DNA of 7,580 nucleotides from Pseudomonadota bacterium (GCA_023419055.1 JAEZYO010000987.1:1-7580); one strand, 5' to 3'; positions 1 through 6,653 are shown, counted from the first letter of the stretch. Notes: generated from the letters alone by a model not told the origin. A program made the numbers and translations.

Positions 1-717
1 GTTCTGGTCCGCCGCCTGACCGGTGAAGCGCGGCAAGTGGGCCCTAAAGTCACCCGTCTCCGTGGGCTTGCTCCCGGTGAGGAGCCCGCGCGAGAACACG
101 CCGTACAGCGTCGCGTTGATGCCGAGCTGCTCGAGCGCCGGAAAAATCTGCGCCTCCGGCCCGCGGCTCGCGATCGAGTACTCGATCTGGAGATCGACCA
201 CCGGGTGCACCGCGTGCGCGCGGCGGATGGTCTCGACGCCCACCTCCGAGAGCCCGAGGTGACGCACGTACCCGGCCTTGATCAGATCCACGATCGCGCC
301 GACGGTGTCTTCGATGGGAACCTGCGGGTCGAGGCGAGCGGGGCGGTACACGTCGATCACCTCCACGCCGAGTCGCTTCAAGCTGTAGGCGGCGAAGTTT
401 TTCACGGCAGCGGGCCGCGCGTCGTAGCCGACCCAGCCGCCCTCCGGGCTGCGCATCGCGCCGAACTTGACCGACACCACGGCGCGCTCGCGCCGGCCTT
501 TGAGAGCCTGTCCGATCAGGAGCTCGTTGTGTCCCATCCCGTAGAAGTCCCCGGTGTCGACGAGCAGCGGGGCGTACTCCAGCGCGGCCTGGATCGTGGC
601 GACGCTCTCTCGGTCGTCGGTCTTCCCGTACATGCCGGACATGCCCATGCAGCCGAGGCCCAGTCGGAAGATCTCGGGGCCGGTTTTGCCGAGTTTCACG
701 GTCTCTTGAGTCGTCAT
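1..717 (-). CDS. Aldo/keto reductase (partial, C-terminus beyond window), variant lacking the catalytic His
   Basis: NAD(P)H-dependent oxidoreductase of the aldo/keto reductase superfamily, a cytosolic (alpha/beta)8 barrel that reduces aldehydes or ketones; the substrate cannot be read from the sequence. The visible 239 residues begin MTTQETVKLGKTG and continue with FRLGLGCMGMSG, the usual start of the Tas/IolS-like (AKR13-like) branch; full-length members are about 320-340 residues. Of the catalytic tetrad, Asp54 and Tyr59 (in VDTGDFYG) and Lys84 (in VSVKFGA) are present. The fourth position, normally His in a YxxHRxD context, reads YRPARLD, giving Ala127. Later landmarks are PIEDTVGAI, GYVRHLGLSEV and LQIEYS. 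The start is firm: GGAGG lies 8 nt upstream of the ATG. The gene is divergent from a LysR regulator, its likely controller. The frame is open to the window edge, so it is cut off rather than broken. Family assignment is sure; activity is less so because of the missing His. Confidence 0.93.
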   Translation of the reverse strand, partial: MTTQETVKLGKTGPEIFRLGLGCMGMSGMYGKTDDRESVATIQAALEYAPLLVDTGDFYGMGHNELLIGQALKGRRERAVVSVKFGAMRSPEGGWVGYDARPAAVKNFAAYSLKRLGVEVIDVYRPARLDPQVPIEDTVGAIVDLIKAGYVRHLGLSEVGVETIRRAHAVHPVVDLQIEYSIASRGPEAQIFPALEQLGINATLYGVFSRGLLTGSKPTETGDFRAHLPRFTGQAADQN

Positions 718-721
718 GTCT

Positions 722-745
722 GTTTCCTCCGTTCGCAAAGGAAAC
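722..745. promoter_or_regulatory. Inverted repeat in the divergent reductase/LysR intergenic region; candidate LysR operator
   Basis: GTTTCC at 722-727 is the exact reverse complement of GGAAAC at 740-745, with a 12-nt spacer; arm centres are 18 bp apart. It occupies the reductase-proximal third of the 67-bp gap between the divergent starts (717 and 785). LysR-family proteins usually bind dyads with a T-N11-A core in such gaps, and T725-N11-A737 fits this loosely. Operator function is inferred from position and symmetry. No convincing -35/-10 pair was identified for either gene. Confidence 0.4.
726..730 (-). promoter_or_regulatory. Ribosome binding site of the aldo/keto reductase
   Basis: Read on the minus strand, GGAGG lies 8 nt before the ATG whose A is at 717. 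It is a near-perfect Shine-Dalgarno sequence and fixes this start. It overlaps the left arm of the dyad at 722-745, so a protein bound to that dyad would sit on the translation start region. Confidence 0.8.
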
Positions 746-784
746 CTAAGAGCTGACGACCGATACAACCAGCGAATAGGATGT

Positions 785-1714
785 ATGCGAACCATGAACG
801 AGAGTTATGAAAGAGATCTCGATCTCAACCTCGTGCGCGTGTTCGTCATCGTCGCCGAGAGCGGCAGCGTCACGCAGGCGGCCGAGCGGCTCTACCTCAC
901 GCAACCAGCCGTGAGCGCGGCGCTCAAGCGACTCACCCGCGCCGTCGGCGCGCCGCTCTTCACGCGGCAAGGGCGCGGCATCGTGCTCACCGCGCGCGGA
1001 AAGCGCGTGCTCGATCGCGCGCGACCACACCTCGAAGGGTTGCTCGCCGCCGCGCTGTCGCCCGCCGAGTTCGACCCACGCTCGAGCGAGCGCGTCGTGC
1101 GCCTCGGGCTCTCCGACACCAATGAAGCCTGGCTGTTGCCGTCCTTGCTGTCGGCGCTCGCGAGCACCGCGCCGCGCCTGCGCTTGGTCGTCGTCGAGGT
1201 GCACTTCCGCAGCGTCGCCCAGGCGCTCGAGAGCTCGCGCATCGATCTCGCGGTCACGATCGCCGACGATCTGCCCGCGGGAACGAGCCGGAGGCCGCTC
1301 ATCGAGCAAGGATCGATGGGCGGCTTCGTGTGCCTGTTCGATCCGCGCCACGCTCGCCTCGGTAAGAAGCCCACGCGCGAGCGCTACCTCGCGTGCGATC
1401 ACGTGATCGTCTCGTACAACGGGGATCTGCGGGGCATCGTCGAAGATCTGCTCGGCGTGCAGCGCCGGGTGCGGATCTCGGTCCCGACCTTTCACGCGGT
1501 CGGCCCCGTCGTGGACGGCTCGGCGCTGGTGGCGACCGTGCCCGCGCTCGTGGCGCGCGAGATCCGGCGCGTGCGGCCCCACTTGCGGACGGCGCCGCTA
1601 CCCTTCGAGCTGCCGGGTACGAGTATGGAGCTCCTGGCTCGCGCGGGGGTCCTGGACGATCCGGCCGTCCGCTTCGTGCACGATCGAATCGAGCGCGTCG
1701 TGCGCGAGGGTTGA
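785..1714 (+). CDS. LysR-family transcriptional regulator
   Basis: DNA-binding regulator of 309 residues, the usual LysR length. The N-terminal winged helix-turn-helix spans about residues 13-72: LNLVRVFVIVAESGSVTQAA, then ERLYLTQPAVSAALKRL, then the wing with APLFTRQGRGIVLTARG. This is the standard LysR fingerprint. Residues 90-300 form the effector-binding domain with two Rossmann-like subdomains, beginning at RVVRLGLSDTNEAWLLPSLL. It would bind DNA as a dimer or tetramer and respond to a small molecule that cannot be predicted here. ATG 785 is chosen because an AGG lies 4 nt upstream; ATG 794 is an alternative that leaves the fold intact. Extension further upstream would add an atypical tail and run across the intergenic operator region. 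Divergent orientation from the reductase suggests it regulates that gene and itself. Confidence 0.92.
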   Translation: MRTMNESYERDLDLNLVRVFVIVAESGSVTQAAERLYLTQPAVSAALKRLTRAVGAPLFTRQGRGIVLTARGKRVLDRARPHLEGLLAAALSPAEFDPRSSERVVRLGLSDTNEAWLLPSLLSALASTAPRLRLVVVEVHFRSVAQALESSRIDLAVTIADDLPAGTSRRPLIEQGSMGGFVCLFDPRHARLGKKPTRERYLACDHVIVSYNGDLRGIVEDLLGVQRRVRISVPTFHAVGPVVDGSALVATVPALVAREIRRVRPHLRTAPLPFELPGTSMELLARAGVLDDPAVRFVHDRIERVVREG

Positions 1715-1728
1715 TGCATCCCCGAGCA

Positions 1729-1744
1729 CGGCGGGAACACGCCG
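1729..1744 (+). terminator. Short GC hairpin after the LysR gene (weak terminator candidate)
   Basis: CGGCG (1729-1733) pairs with CGCCG (1740-1744) around a 6-nt loop, 15 nt after the LysR stop. No T-run follows, so it is not a classic intrinsic terminator. It may only slow transcription or protect the 3' end. Confidence 0.25.
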
Positions 1745-1745
1745 C

Positions 1746-1771
1746 GTAACTTTACCCGCGCGCAGAGTTAC
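1746..1771. promoter_or_regulatory. GTAACT-N14-AGTTAC dyad upstream of the hybrid kinase
   Basis: GTAACT at 1746-1751 is the exact reverse complement of AGTTAC at 1766-1771; arm centres are 20 bp apart, close to two helical turns. It is relatively AT-rich against a GC-rich background and lies 48 bp before the kinase start, a position suited to an activator or repressor site. The bound protein is unknown. Confidence 0.4.
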
Positions 1772-1772
1772 T

Positions 1773-1794
1773 CGGCGCGGTGACGGCGCGGTGA
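1773..1794. repeat. 11-bp tandem repeat (two copies) in the kinase leader
   Basis: CGGCGCGGTGA occurs twice head to tail (1773-1783 and 1784-1794), perfectly conserved. The period is about one helical turn, so two protein subunits could bind on the same DNA face. It ends 24 bp before the kinase ATG and directly follows the dyad at 1746-1771. It could be an operator, or a chance slippage duplication in GC-rich DNA. Confidence 0.45.
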
Positions 1795-1818
1795 CTGGTA
1801 AGCTCGTCCGCGCGGGTG

Positions 1819-4800
1819 ATGGCCATCGACCACAAGCTGGTGCTCGACGCGCTCGACGGCGCCGTCCTCGCCGCGGACGAGCGGGGACGGATCGTGTACG
1901 CGAACCAGGCCGCCTCCGCGCTGCTCGAGCGGTCGAGCGCGGAGCTCGCGGCCGATTCGCTGTACGGCGTCCTCGGCGTCAGCGAGGACGCGGACGACCT
2001 CCTCGGCCGCGAGCTCCGAGTGCGCATCGAGCGCAGCTCCGGCCCGGCGCTGCACGTGGAGGTGAAGCTCTCGCGGGCTGGCTCGCTCTACATCGCTTCC
2101 TTGCGTGACGTGAGCGAAACCGTGCTGCTCGAAGCGTCCGTCCGCACGCTCACCGAGGTGGAGGAGCACCTGTTGCGCGAGCAGCGAGCGCTCGCCGAAA
2201 GCGAGGCGCGCGCACGCAGGCTCCAGGATTCGGGCGTCATCGGCGTCGTGTTCTGGACGCGCGACGGCGTGCTGACCAACGCGAACGACGCGTTCTTGCG
2301 CATGGTCGGTTACACCCGGGAGGAGCTCACCTCCGGGAAGGTGCGCTGGCCCGACATCACCCCGCCGGAGTTCGCGCACCTCGACGAGCAGGCGATGCGC
2401 GAGCTCGACGAGCGCGGCATCTCGCAGCCGTTCGAGAAGGAGTATTGGCACAAGGACGGGCACCGCATCCCGATCTTGCTCGGCGTCGCGACCTGGGAGG
2501 GCACCAAGAACGAAGGCGTGGCCTGGATCCTGGACATCAGCGAGCGGCGTAAGCTCGAGCTACAGCGCGAGGAAGCGCGCGCCGCGCTCGCGAAGAGTCA
2601 GGCACAGCTCCAGGCCGTGCTCGACAACGCACCCGCCGTCGTCTTTCTGAAGGATCTCGAGGGGCGCTACATCCTCGCCAATCGCACCACCGCGGAGCTG
2701 GTCGGGCGCACGGCGGAGGAGCTGGTCGGGCTCACGGACTACGACTTTTTGCCGCGCGAGTTCGCGGAGCGCTACCGCAGGGACGATCAACGCGTGATCG
2801 AGCTCAGGACGCCGATCGAGCTCGAGGAAGTCATCCCGACGGTGACGGGGCCGCGGGTCGGTCACACCGTCAAGTTTCCGCTGCGCGGCGCGGACGGCGC
2901 CGTGGTCGCGACCGGCGGCATGTCGATCGACATGACCGAACGCAAGGAGCTCGAGATCGCGCTCCTCCAGCAGCACCGCTTGATGGAGACCATCACCGCG
3001 AACGCCTCGGCGGCGCTCTTCCTGCTCGATCCCGACAATCAGTGCACCTTCATGAACCCGGCCGCGGTCGCGATGACCGGCTACACGCTGGACGAGATGC
3101 AGGGACGTTCCATCCACGAGGCCGTGCACCACCACCGCCCGGACGGCTCGCCGTATCCGCTCGACGAGTGTCCGATCCACCGCGCCCTTCGGGACAACCG
3201 CCAGCACCGCGGTGAGGAGACGATGATCCGGAAGGACGGCACGTTCTTCCCCATCGCCTTCACGTCGAGCCCGATCGTCGAAGACGGGAAGACGATCGCG
3301 ACCGTGGTCGAGATCCGCGACATCACGGAGGAGAAGCGCGCGGCGGACGAGCTCGTGCTGCAGGCGCGCATCCTGCAAAGCATGGCCGAGGGCGTGAACG
3401 TCGCCGACTCGACGGGCGTCATCACCTACACGAACCCCGCCGAGGACGACATGTTCGGCTACGAGCGCGGCGAGCTCATCGGCAAGCACGTCACGGTCCT
3501 GAACCAGTACCCGCCCGAAGAGAACGCCAGGATCGTGGGGGAGGTGATCGACACGCTGCTCGAGCACGGCGTCTGGACCGGCGAGTGGAAGAACGTGAGA
3601 AAGGACGGCTCGCCGTTCATCACGCGCGCGCGCATCACGGCGCTCGAGCAGTCCGGGCGCCCTCATTTCTTGTGCGTGCAGAGCGACGTGACGAAGGAGC
3701 GCCGCGATCGCGACGCCGCCGAGTTCCTGGCGAGCGTGAGCACCGCGCTCGCACCCTCGCTCGATCTCGAGACCACGCTCGAGCGGGTCACTCGCCTCGT
3801 CGTCCCGCGCATCGCCGAGCAGTTCGCGGTCTACCTCGAGAGCGCGGCTGGACCGGTCGAGCTCGTCACGGTGGCGCACGCCGATCCGCCGCGCGCCGAG
3901 CTGCTCTGGAACCTGCACGCGCGGCACCCGCTGGTCCCGGAGCTCGCCGGCGCGGTCACGCTGGAGCAAGGCCGGCACGGCGTGCTCGTGCCCGCCGTCA
4001 CCGACGAGATCCTGTCCGAGGTCGCCCGAGACGACGAGCACCTCGCCGCCCTCCAGGAGCTCGGCATCGGCTCCTACGTCGCGGTGCCGCTCGTCGGTCA
4101 CGGGCGCGCAATCGGCGCCATCTCGCTCAGCCGCTCGCCCTCTCGGACACGCTTCGACGAGCTCGACGTGATCATGACCGAGGAGCTCGCTCGCCGGCTC
4201 GCGGTCGCGATCGACAACGCGCGCCTCTTCGAGCTCACGCAGCGCGAACGCCGCCGCGCGGAGGAGGCGAACCGCGCGAAGGACGAGCTGCTCTCGGTGA
4301 CGAGCCACGAGCTTCGGACTCCCCTGAACGCGATCCTCGGCTGGTCGCGCATGCTGCTCTCGGGCAACCTCGACGTCACGAAGCAGCGGCGCGCGCTCGA
4401 GACCATCGAGCGCAACGCCAAGATCCAGGTCCAGCTGGTCGACGACATCCTCGACGTGAGCAGCGTGATCACCGGCAAGCTGCGGCTGACCGTGGCGCCG
4501 GTGGATCCCGTGCCGATCGTGGAGGCCGCCATCGACGTGGTGCGCCCGGCCGCCGACGCGAAGGGGGTCCGACTCGAGATCGAGATCGATCGAGCAGCGG
4601 GCGTCGTGAACGGCGACGCGGGCCGCCTGCAGCAGGTGTTCTGGAACCTGCTCTCGAACGCGGTCAAATTCACTCCCCGGGGTGGACACGTCGGGCTCCG
4701 GGTGGGGCGCAGTGACGGCCAGTTCGAGGTGGTGGTCACGGACTCGGGGCAGGGGATCGAGCCGAGCTTTCTGCCGCACGTGTTCCAACCGTTTCGCCAG

Positions 4801-5502
4801 CAAGACGCGAGCGTCACGCGCACCCACGGGGGACTCGGGCTCGGCCTCGCCATCGTCAAGTACGTGGTCGAGCTCCACGGCGGGCAAATCGACGCCTTCA
4901 GCGAGGGCCTCGGCCGCGGCGCCACCTTCGTGCTCAAGATCCCCGTCGCGGCGACGACCGGCACCGCGCGCCCGCAGCGCAGCGAGCCTCCGCCCGTCCC
5001 CGTCGAACCGAGCGCCCCGCTCCGCTGCCCACCCGAGCTCCACGGCCTCCACGTGCTCGTGGCCGAAGACGAGCCCGACGCGCGCGATCTCGTGGTCGCG
5101 GTGCTCGAGCGCTGCGAGATGCAGGTCACCTGCGCGGGAACGGTCAGCCAGGCGCTCCACCTCTTCCGCCAACACCCTCCAGATGTATTGCTCAGTGACA
5201 TCGGCATGGCCGGCGAGTCGGGCTACGACCTCATCCGCCGCGTCCGCGCCCTGCCGCCCCAAGCCGGCGGCGCCGTCCCCGCGCTCGCCCTCACCGCGTA
5301 CGCCAGCGCCGCGGACAAGCAACGCGCGTTGACGGCCGGTTTCACCGCCCACACGGGCAAGCCGGCCGACCCCCAGGAGCTCGTTCGCCTGCTGGTGGAG
5401 CTCTGCACGCGCCGAGACACGCCGGTCGCCCCGTCGCCGTCGCCGTCGCCATCGCCGTCTCCGAACGTCCCGAGTGCAAGTAGCCCGCCCCACCCCAAGT
5501 AA
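1819..5502 (+). CDS. Hybrid sensor histidine kinase: five PAS, GAF, HisKA, HATPase and C-terminal receiver
   Basis: Signal-transduction kinase of 1227 residues that autophosphorylates on His and passes phosphate to its own receiver. Approximate domains: PAS1 7-100, helical linker 101-135, PAS2 140-245, PAS3 265-377, PAS4 386-507, PAS5 516-631, GAF 635-808, HisKA 818-888, HATPase_c 928-1045, receiver 1078-1195, Pro/Ser tail 1196-1227. Key residues: phospho-acceptor His830 in SVTSHELRTPLN; N-box Asn947 in NLLSNAVKF; G1 box from Asp975 (DSGQG); G2 box GGLGLGL from 1004; receiver acidic pair Glu1083/Asp1084, phospho-acceptor Asp1127 (LLSDIGM), Thr1159 and Lys1181. All catalytic residues look intact. 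No membrane segment is visible, so it should be cytosolic, sensing through PAS ligands or cofactors. There is no output domain, so a separate Hpt or response regulator is expected. The start is ATG 1819; GTG 1816 is directly adjacent. No clear Shine-Dalgarno is seen, and an in-frame TGA at 1792 limits upstream extension. A putative metallopeptidase gene follows after 33 bp. Confidence 0.95.
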   Translation: MAIDHKLVLDALDGAVLAADERGRIVYANQAASALLERSSAELAADSLYGVLGVSEDADDLLGRELRVRIERSSGPALHVEVKLSRAGSLYIASLRDVSETVLLEASVRTLTEVEEHLLREQRALAESEARARRLQDSGVIGVVFWTRDGVLTNANDAFLRMVGYTREELTSGKVRWPDITPPEFAHLDEQAMRELDERGISQPFEKEYWHKDGHRIPILLGVATWEGTKNEGVAWILDISERRKLELQREEARAALAKSQAQLQAVLDNAPAVVFLKDLEGRYILANRTTAELVGRTAEELVGLTDYDFLPREFAERYRRDDQRVIELRTPIELEEVIPTVTGPRVGHTVKFPLRGADGAVVATGGMSIDMTERKELEIALLQQHRLMETITANASAALFLLDPDNQCTFMNPAAVAMTGYTLDEMQGRSIHEAVHHHRPDGSPYPLDECPIHRALRDNRQHRGEETMIRKDGTFFPIAFTSSPIVEDGKTIATVVEIRDITEEKRAADELVLQARILQSMAEGVNVADSTGVITYTNPAEDDMFGYERGELIGKHVTVLNQYPPEENARIVGEVIDTLLEHGVWTGEWKNVRKDGSPFITRARITALEQSGRPHFLCVQSDVTKERRDRDAAEFLASVSTALAPSLDLETTLERVTRLVVPRIAEQFAVYLESAAGPVELVTVAHADPPRAELLWNLHARHPLVPELAGAVTLEQGRHGVLVPAVTDEILSEVARDDEHLAALQELGIGSYVAVPLVGHGRAIGAISLSRSPSRTRFDELDVIMTEELARRLAVAIDNARLFELTQRERRRAEEANRAKDELLSVTSHELRTPLNAILGWSRMLLSGNLDVTKQRRALETIERNAKIQVQLVDDILDVSSVITGKLRLTVAPVDPVPIVEAAIDVVRPAADAKGVRLEIEIDRAAGVVNGDAGRLQQVFWNLLSNAVKFTPRGGHVGLRVGRSDGQFEVVVTDSGQGIEPSFLPHVFQPFRQQDASVTRTHGGLGLGLAIVKYVVELHGGQIDAFSEGLGRGATFVLKIPVAATTGTARPQRSEPPPVPVEPSAPLRCPPELHGLHVLVAEDEPDARDLVVAVLERCEMQVTCAGTVSQALHLFRQHPPDVLLSDIGMAGESGYDLIRRVRALPPQAGGAVPALALTAYASAADKQRALTAGFTAHTGKPADPQELVRLLVELCTRRDTPVAPSPSPSPSPSPNVPSASSPPHPK
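5431..5460 (+). repeat. CCGTCG hexanucleotide repeat inside the kinase C-terminus
   Basis: Five consecutive 6-bp units (three exact CCGTCG, then CCATCG and CCGTCT) encode a Pro-Ser dipeptide run in the tail after the receiver domain. As the unit is a multiple of three, slippage would change tail length without shifting the frame. The tail is probably disordered. Confidence 0.8.
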
Positions 5503-5520
5503 CCCACCCCACCCCGAGTA
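5488..5520 (+). repeat. 14-bp direct repeat spanning the kinase stop codon
   Basis: CCCCACCCCAAGTA (5488-5501) recurs as CCCCACCCCGAGTA (5507-5520), one mismatch, 19-bp period. The first copy carries the first two bases of the kinase TAA stop; the second ends just before the peptidase leader. This looks like a small local duplication that created part of the intergenic spacer. Confidence 0.6.
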
Positions 5521-5525
5521 GTGGT

Positions 5526-5532
5526 AAGGGGG
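5526..5532 (+). promoter_or_regulatory. Ribosome binding site that decides the peptidase start
   Basis: TAAGGGGG lies just upstream of GTG 5536; from the AAGG core to the start codon is 6 nt. The other in-frame GTG at 5521 would have this purine tract inside its coding region and has no purine-rich site of its own in the C-rich sequence before it. Confidence 0.55.
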
Positions 5533-5535
5533 CTT

Positions 5536-6339
5536 GTGCCGTCCGAGCGCCGCGGTTGGTTCTTTCGCCTGCGAGTCGCCGTGCTGGCCTCGATCCTGCT
5601 CGCGCTCGCGCTCTACGCCGGCAAGGACTACCTCGAGCGCCGCAGCCGCAACGACTGGGATCGCACGCTCAAGGTCGCCCTGGTGGTGCTGGAGCTCGAG
5701 CCTGTCCCCGCCTCCGCGCTCGACGCGATGCGCGCCCGCCTGCCCACGCTGGAAGCGCGCCTCGCCGCGGAGCTCCACCGCTACCGCCCGGGCGCGCCGT
5801 TCCCGTTCGAGTTCGAGCTGTTCGGCCCCGTGCCCGTCAATCAACCCCCACCCGAGCCCAAGAGCGAGAGCTTCTTCGATCTGTCGCGCCACTCATTCGG
5901 GCTCTGGCGCTACGTGTCCGCGATCGATCGCGAGCTCGCCATCGCATCCTCCGAGTTCGACTCACGCGTGTACGTGGTGGTCCGCCCGCCCGCCAAGGAG
6001 GCGGTGCGCATGGTGGAAGGGATGAGTCAGCAGAACGGGCGCGTGGGCACCGTGAGCGTGGAGCTCGCCGACGACATGGTCGATCTGGCGCTCTTTGTCG
6101 CCTCGCACGAGCTCTTTCACACGCTCGGCGCGAGCGACAAGTACGACTCGAAGGGCCAGATCCTGATCCCGAGCGGTCTCGTCGAGCCCGCGAAGAACCC
6201 GCTCTACCCTCAGCGCTACGCCGAGATCATGGCGCGCAATCGCCCGCTCAGCCCGACCAAAGAAGTGATCCCCGAGTCACTCGACGAGCTCGCCGTGGGC
6301 CGAGACACCGCACTCGAAATCGGCTGGCTCCAGCAATAG
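5536..6339 (+). CDS. Membrane-anchored putative zinc metallopeptidase (HExxHxxGxxD)
   Basis: Protein of 267 residues whose family I do not recognise. Near the N-terminus, basic residues (Arg5, Arg6, Arg11, Arg13) precede a hydrophobic stretch at about 12-28 (VAVLASILLALALYAG), read as an uncleaved signal anchor with the body outside the cytoplasm. The central feature is SHELFHTLGASDKYD: His191-Glu192-x-x-His195-x-x-Gly198-x-x-Asp201. This is the extended zinc-binding motif of metzincin-like peptidases with Asp as third ligand, as in snapalysin (M7) and M6 immune-inhibitor-like enzymes. Met232 in YAEIMAR, 31 residues later, could be a Met-turn; this is tentative. There is no visible propeptide or adhesion domain. 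The gene follows the kinase by 33 bp and is probably co-transcribed. Substrate is unknown; cell-envelope protein or sensor processing is a guess. A GTG at 5521 would add five residues but has no ribosome binding site. Confidence 0.82.
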   Translation: MPSERRGWFFRLRVAVLASILLALALYAGKDYLERRSRNDWDRTLKVALVVLELEPVPASALDAMRARLPTLEARLAAELHRYRPGAPFPFEFELFGPVPVNQPPPEPKSESFFDLSRHSFGLWRYVSAIDRELAIASSEFDSRVYVVVRPPAKEAVRMVEGMSQQNGRVGTVSVELADDMVDLALFVASHELFHTLGASDKYDSKGQILIPSGLVEPAKNPLYPQRYAEIMARNRPLSPTKEVIPESLDELAVGRDTALEIGWLQQ

Positions 6340-6497
6340 CTCCTGCACCCTTTTTTTTGTTGGGTCTTGAGCTCGCGCGAAACCATCGCTGACTTCGCCT
6401 TCACCCTCCCGCACTGCTCCTCGCAGTAGCGCTCGCTGTCGGGCGACGACTGGCGGGCGCCTCCTCCCGCCGGCCAGCGGACGCGGCTCAACACCTC
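6340..6497. other. Non-coding stretch with small hairpins
   Basis: No convincing gene. After the T8 tract lie two small stems: ACTGC/GCAGT (6413-6427, 5-nt loop) and GGCGGG/CCCGCC (6452-6471, 8-nt loop). Neither has a following T-run. Together with 6498-6701 this forms a 362-bp gap holding a direct repeat and a promoter candidate, listed separately. Confidence 0.5.
6351..6358 (+). terminator. T8 tract after the peptidase gene (possible terminator)
   Basis: Eight consecutive T residues, striking in this GC-rich context, begin 12 nt after the stop codon. The nearest stem is a small GCTG-GCTC-CAGC hairpin (6323-6334) inside the coding end, 16 nt before the T-run. That is too far for a canonical intrinsic terminator. 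Termination of the kinase-peptidase transcript here is plausible but unproven. Confidence 0.3.
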
Positions 6498-6614
6498 GCC
6501 ACCACTCCCTGCACGCTCCTTCGACCGGATCTTCCACGTGCCTTCACTTCATGCCGCTGCCGGGGCCGGCGTCGTCGCGCCACGCCATCGCCGCCCTGCC
6601 GCTCACTACGGCTC
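6498..6614 (+). repeat. Direct repeat, copy A (117 bp), upstream of the zinc-ribbon gene
   Basis: Aligned by hand with 7081-7192 in the same orientation, about 99 of 117 columns match (85%), including a 41-bp identical core at 6563-6603. Differences are scattered substitutions and small indels, mostly in the left half. The unit is C-rich on the plus strand, has no long self-complementary fold and no reliable reading frame. It looks like a dispersed non-coding repeat, but other genomic copies cannot be seen from here. Confidence 0.85.
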
Positions 6615-6625
6615 TGGAACGCGGC

Positions 6626-6653
6626 TTGAGGTCGAGTGGGAGCCCGCTGTAAT
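6626..6653 (+). promoter_or_regulatory. Candidate sigma-70-like promoter for the zinc-ribbon gene
   Basis: TTGAGG (6626-6631) and TGTAAT (6648-6653) are separated by 16 bp. The -10 matches TATAAT at five of six positions and the -35 matches TTGACA at four. Predicted transcription would start near 6660, about 42 nt before the ATG. It lies just outside repeat copy A, so the gene probably carries its own promoter within the repeat-bracketed unit. Confidence 0.4.

Noticed and set aside
37..756. 239-codon plus-strand open frame opposite the aldo/keto reductase
   Set aside because: Low-information Arg/His/Ala-rich translation; the minus strand gives an unmistakable reductase with a strong ribosome binding site.
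716..784. Upstream extension of the LysR gene to ATG 716
   Set aside because: It would run through the divergent control region and over the reductase start, with 23 extra residues not typical of the family and a better-placed start at 785.
746..1582. 278-codon minus-strand open frame opposite the LysR gene
   Set aside because: No recognisable domain; the plus strand carries the full LysR signature.
5521..5535. GTG 5521 as the peptidase start
   Set aside because: The purine tract at 5526-5532 serves GTG 5536 better, and the sequence before 5521 is C-rich with no ribosome binding site.
2560..5892. 1110-codon open frame on the minus strand antisense to the kinase and peptidase
   Set aside because: It is rich in Arg, His, Asp and Glu without recognisable domains. 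It is the expected mirror frame of GC-rich coding DNA, and the plus strand encodes a clear multi-domain kinase.
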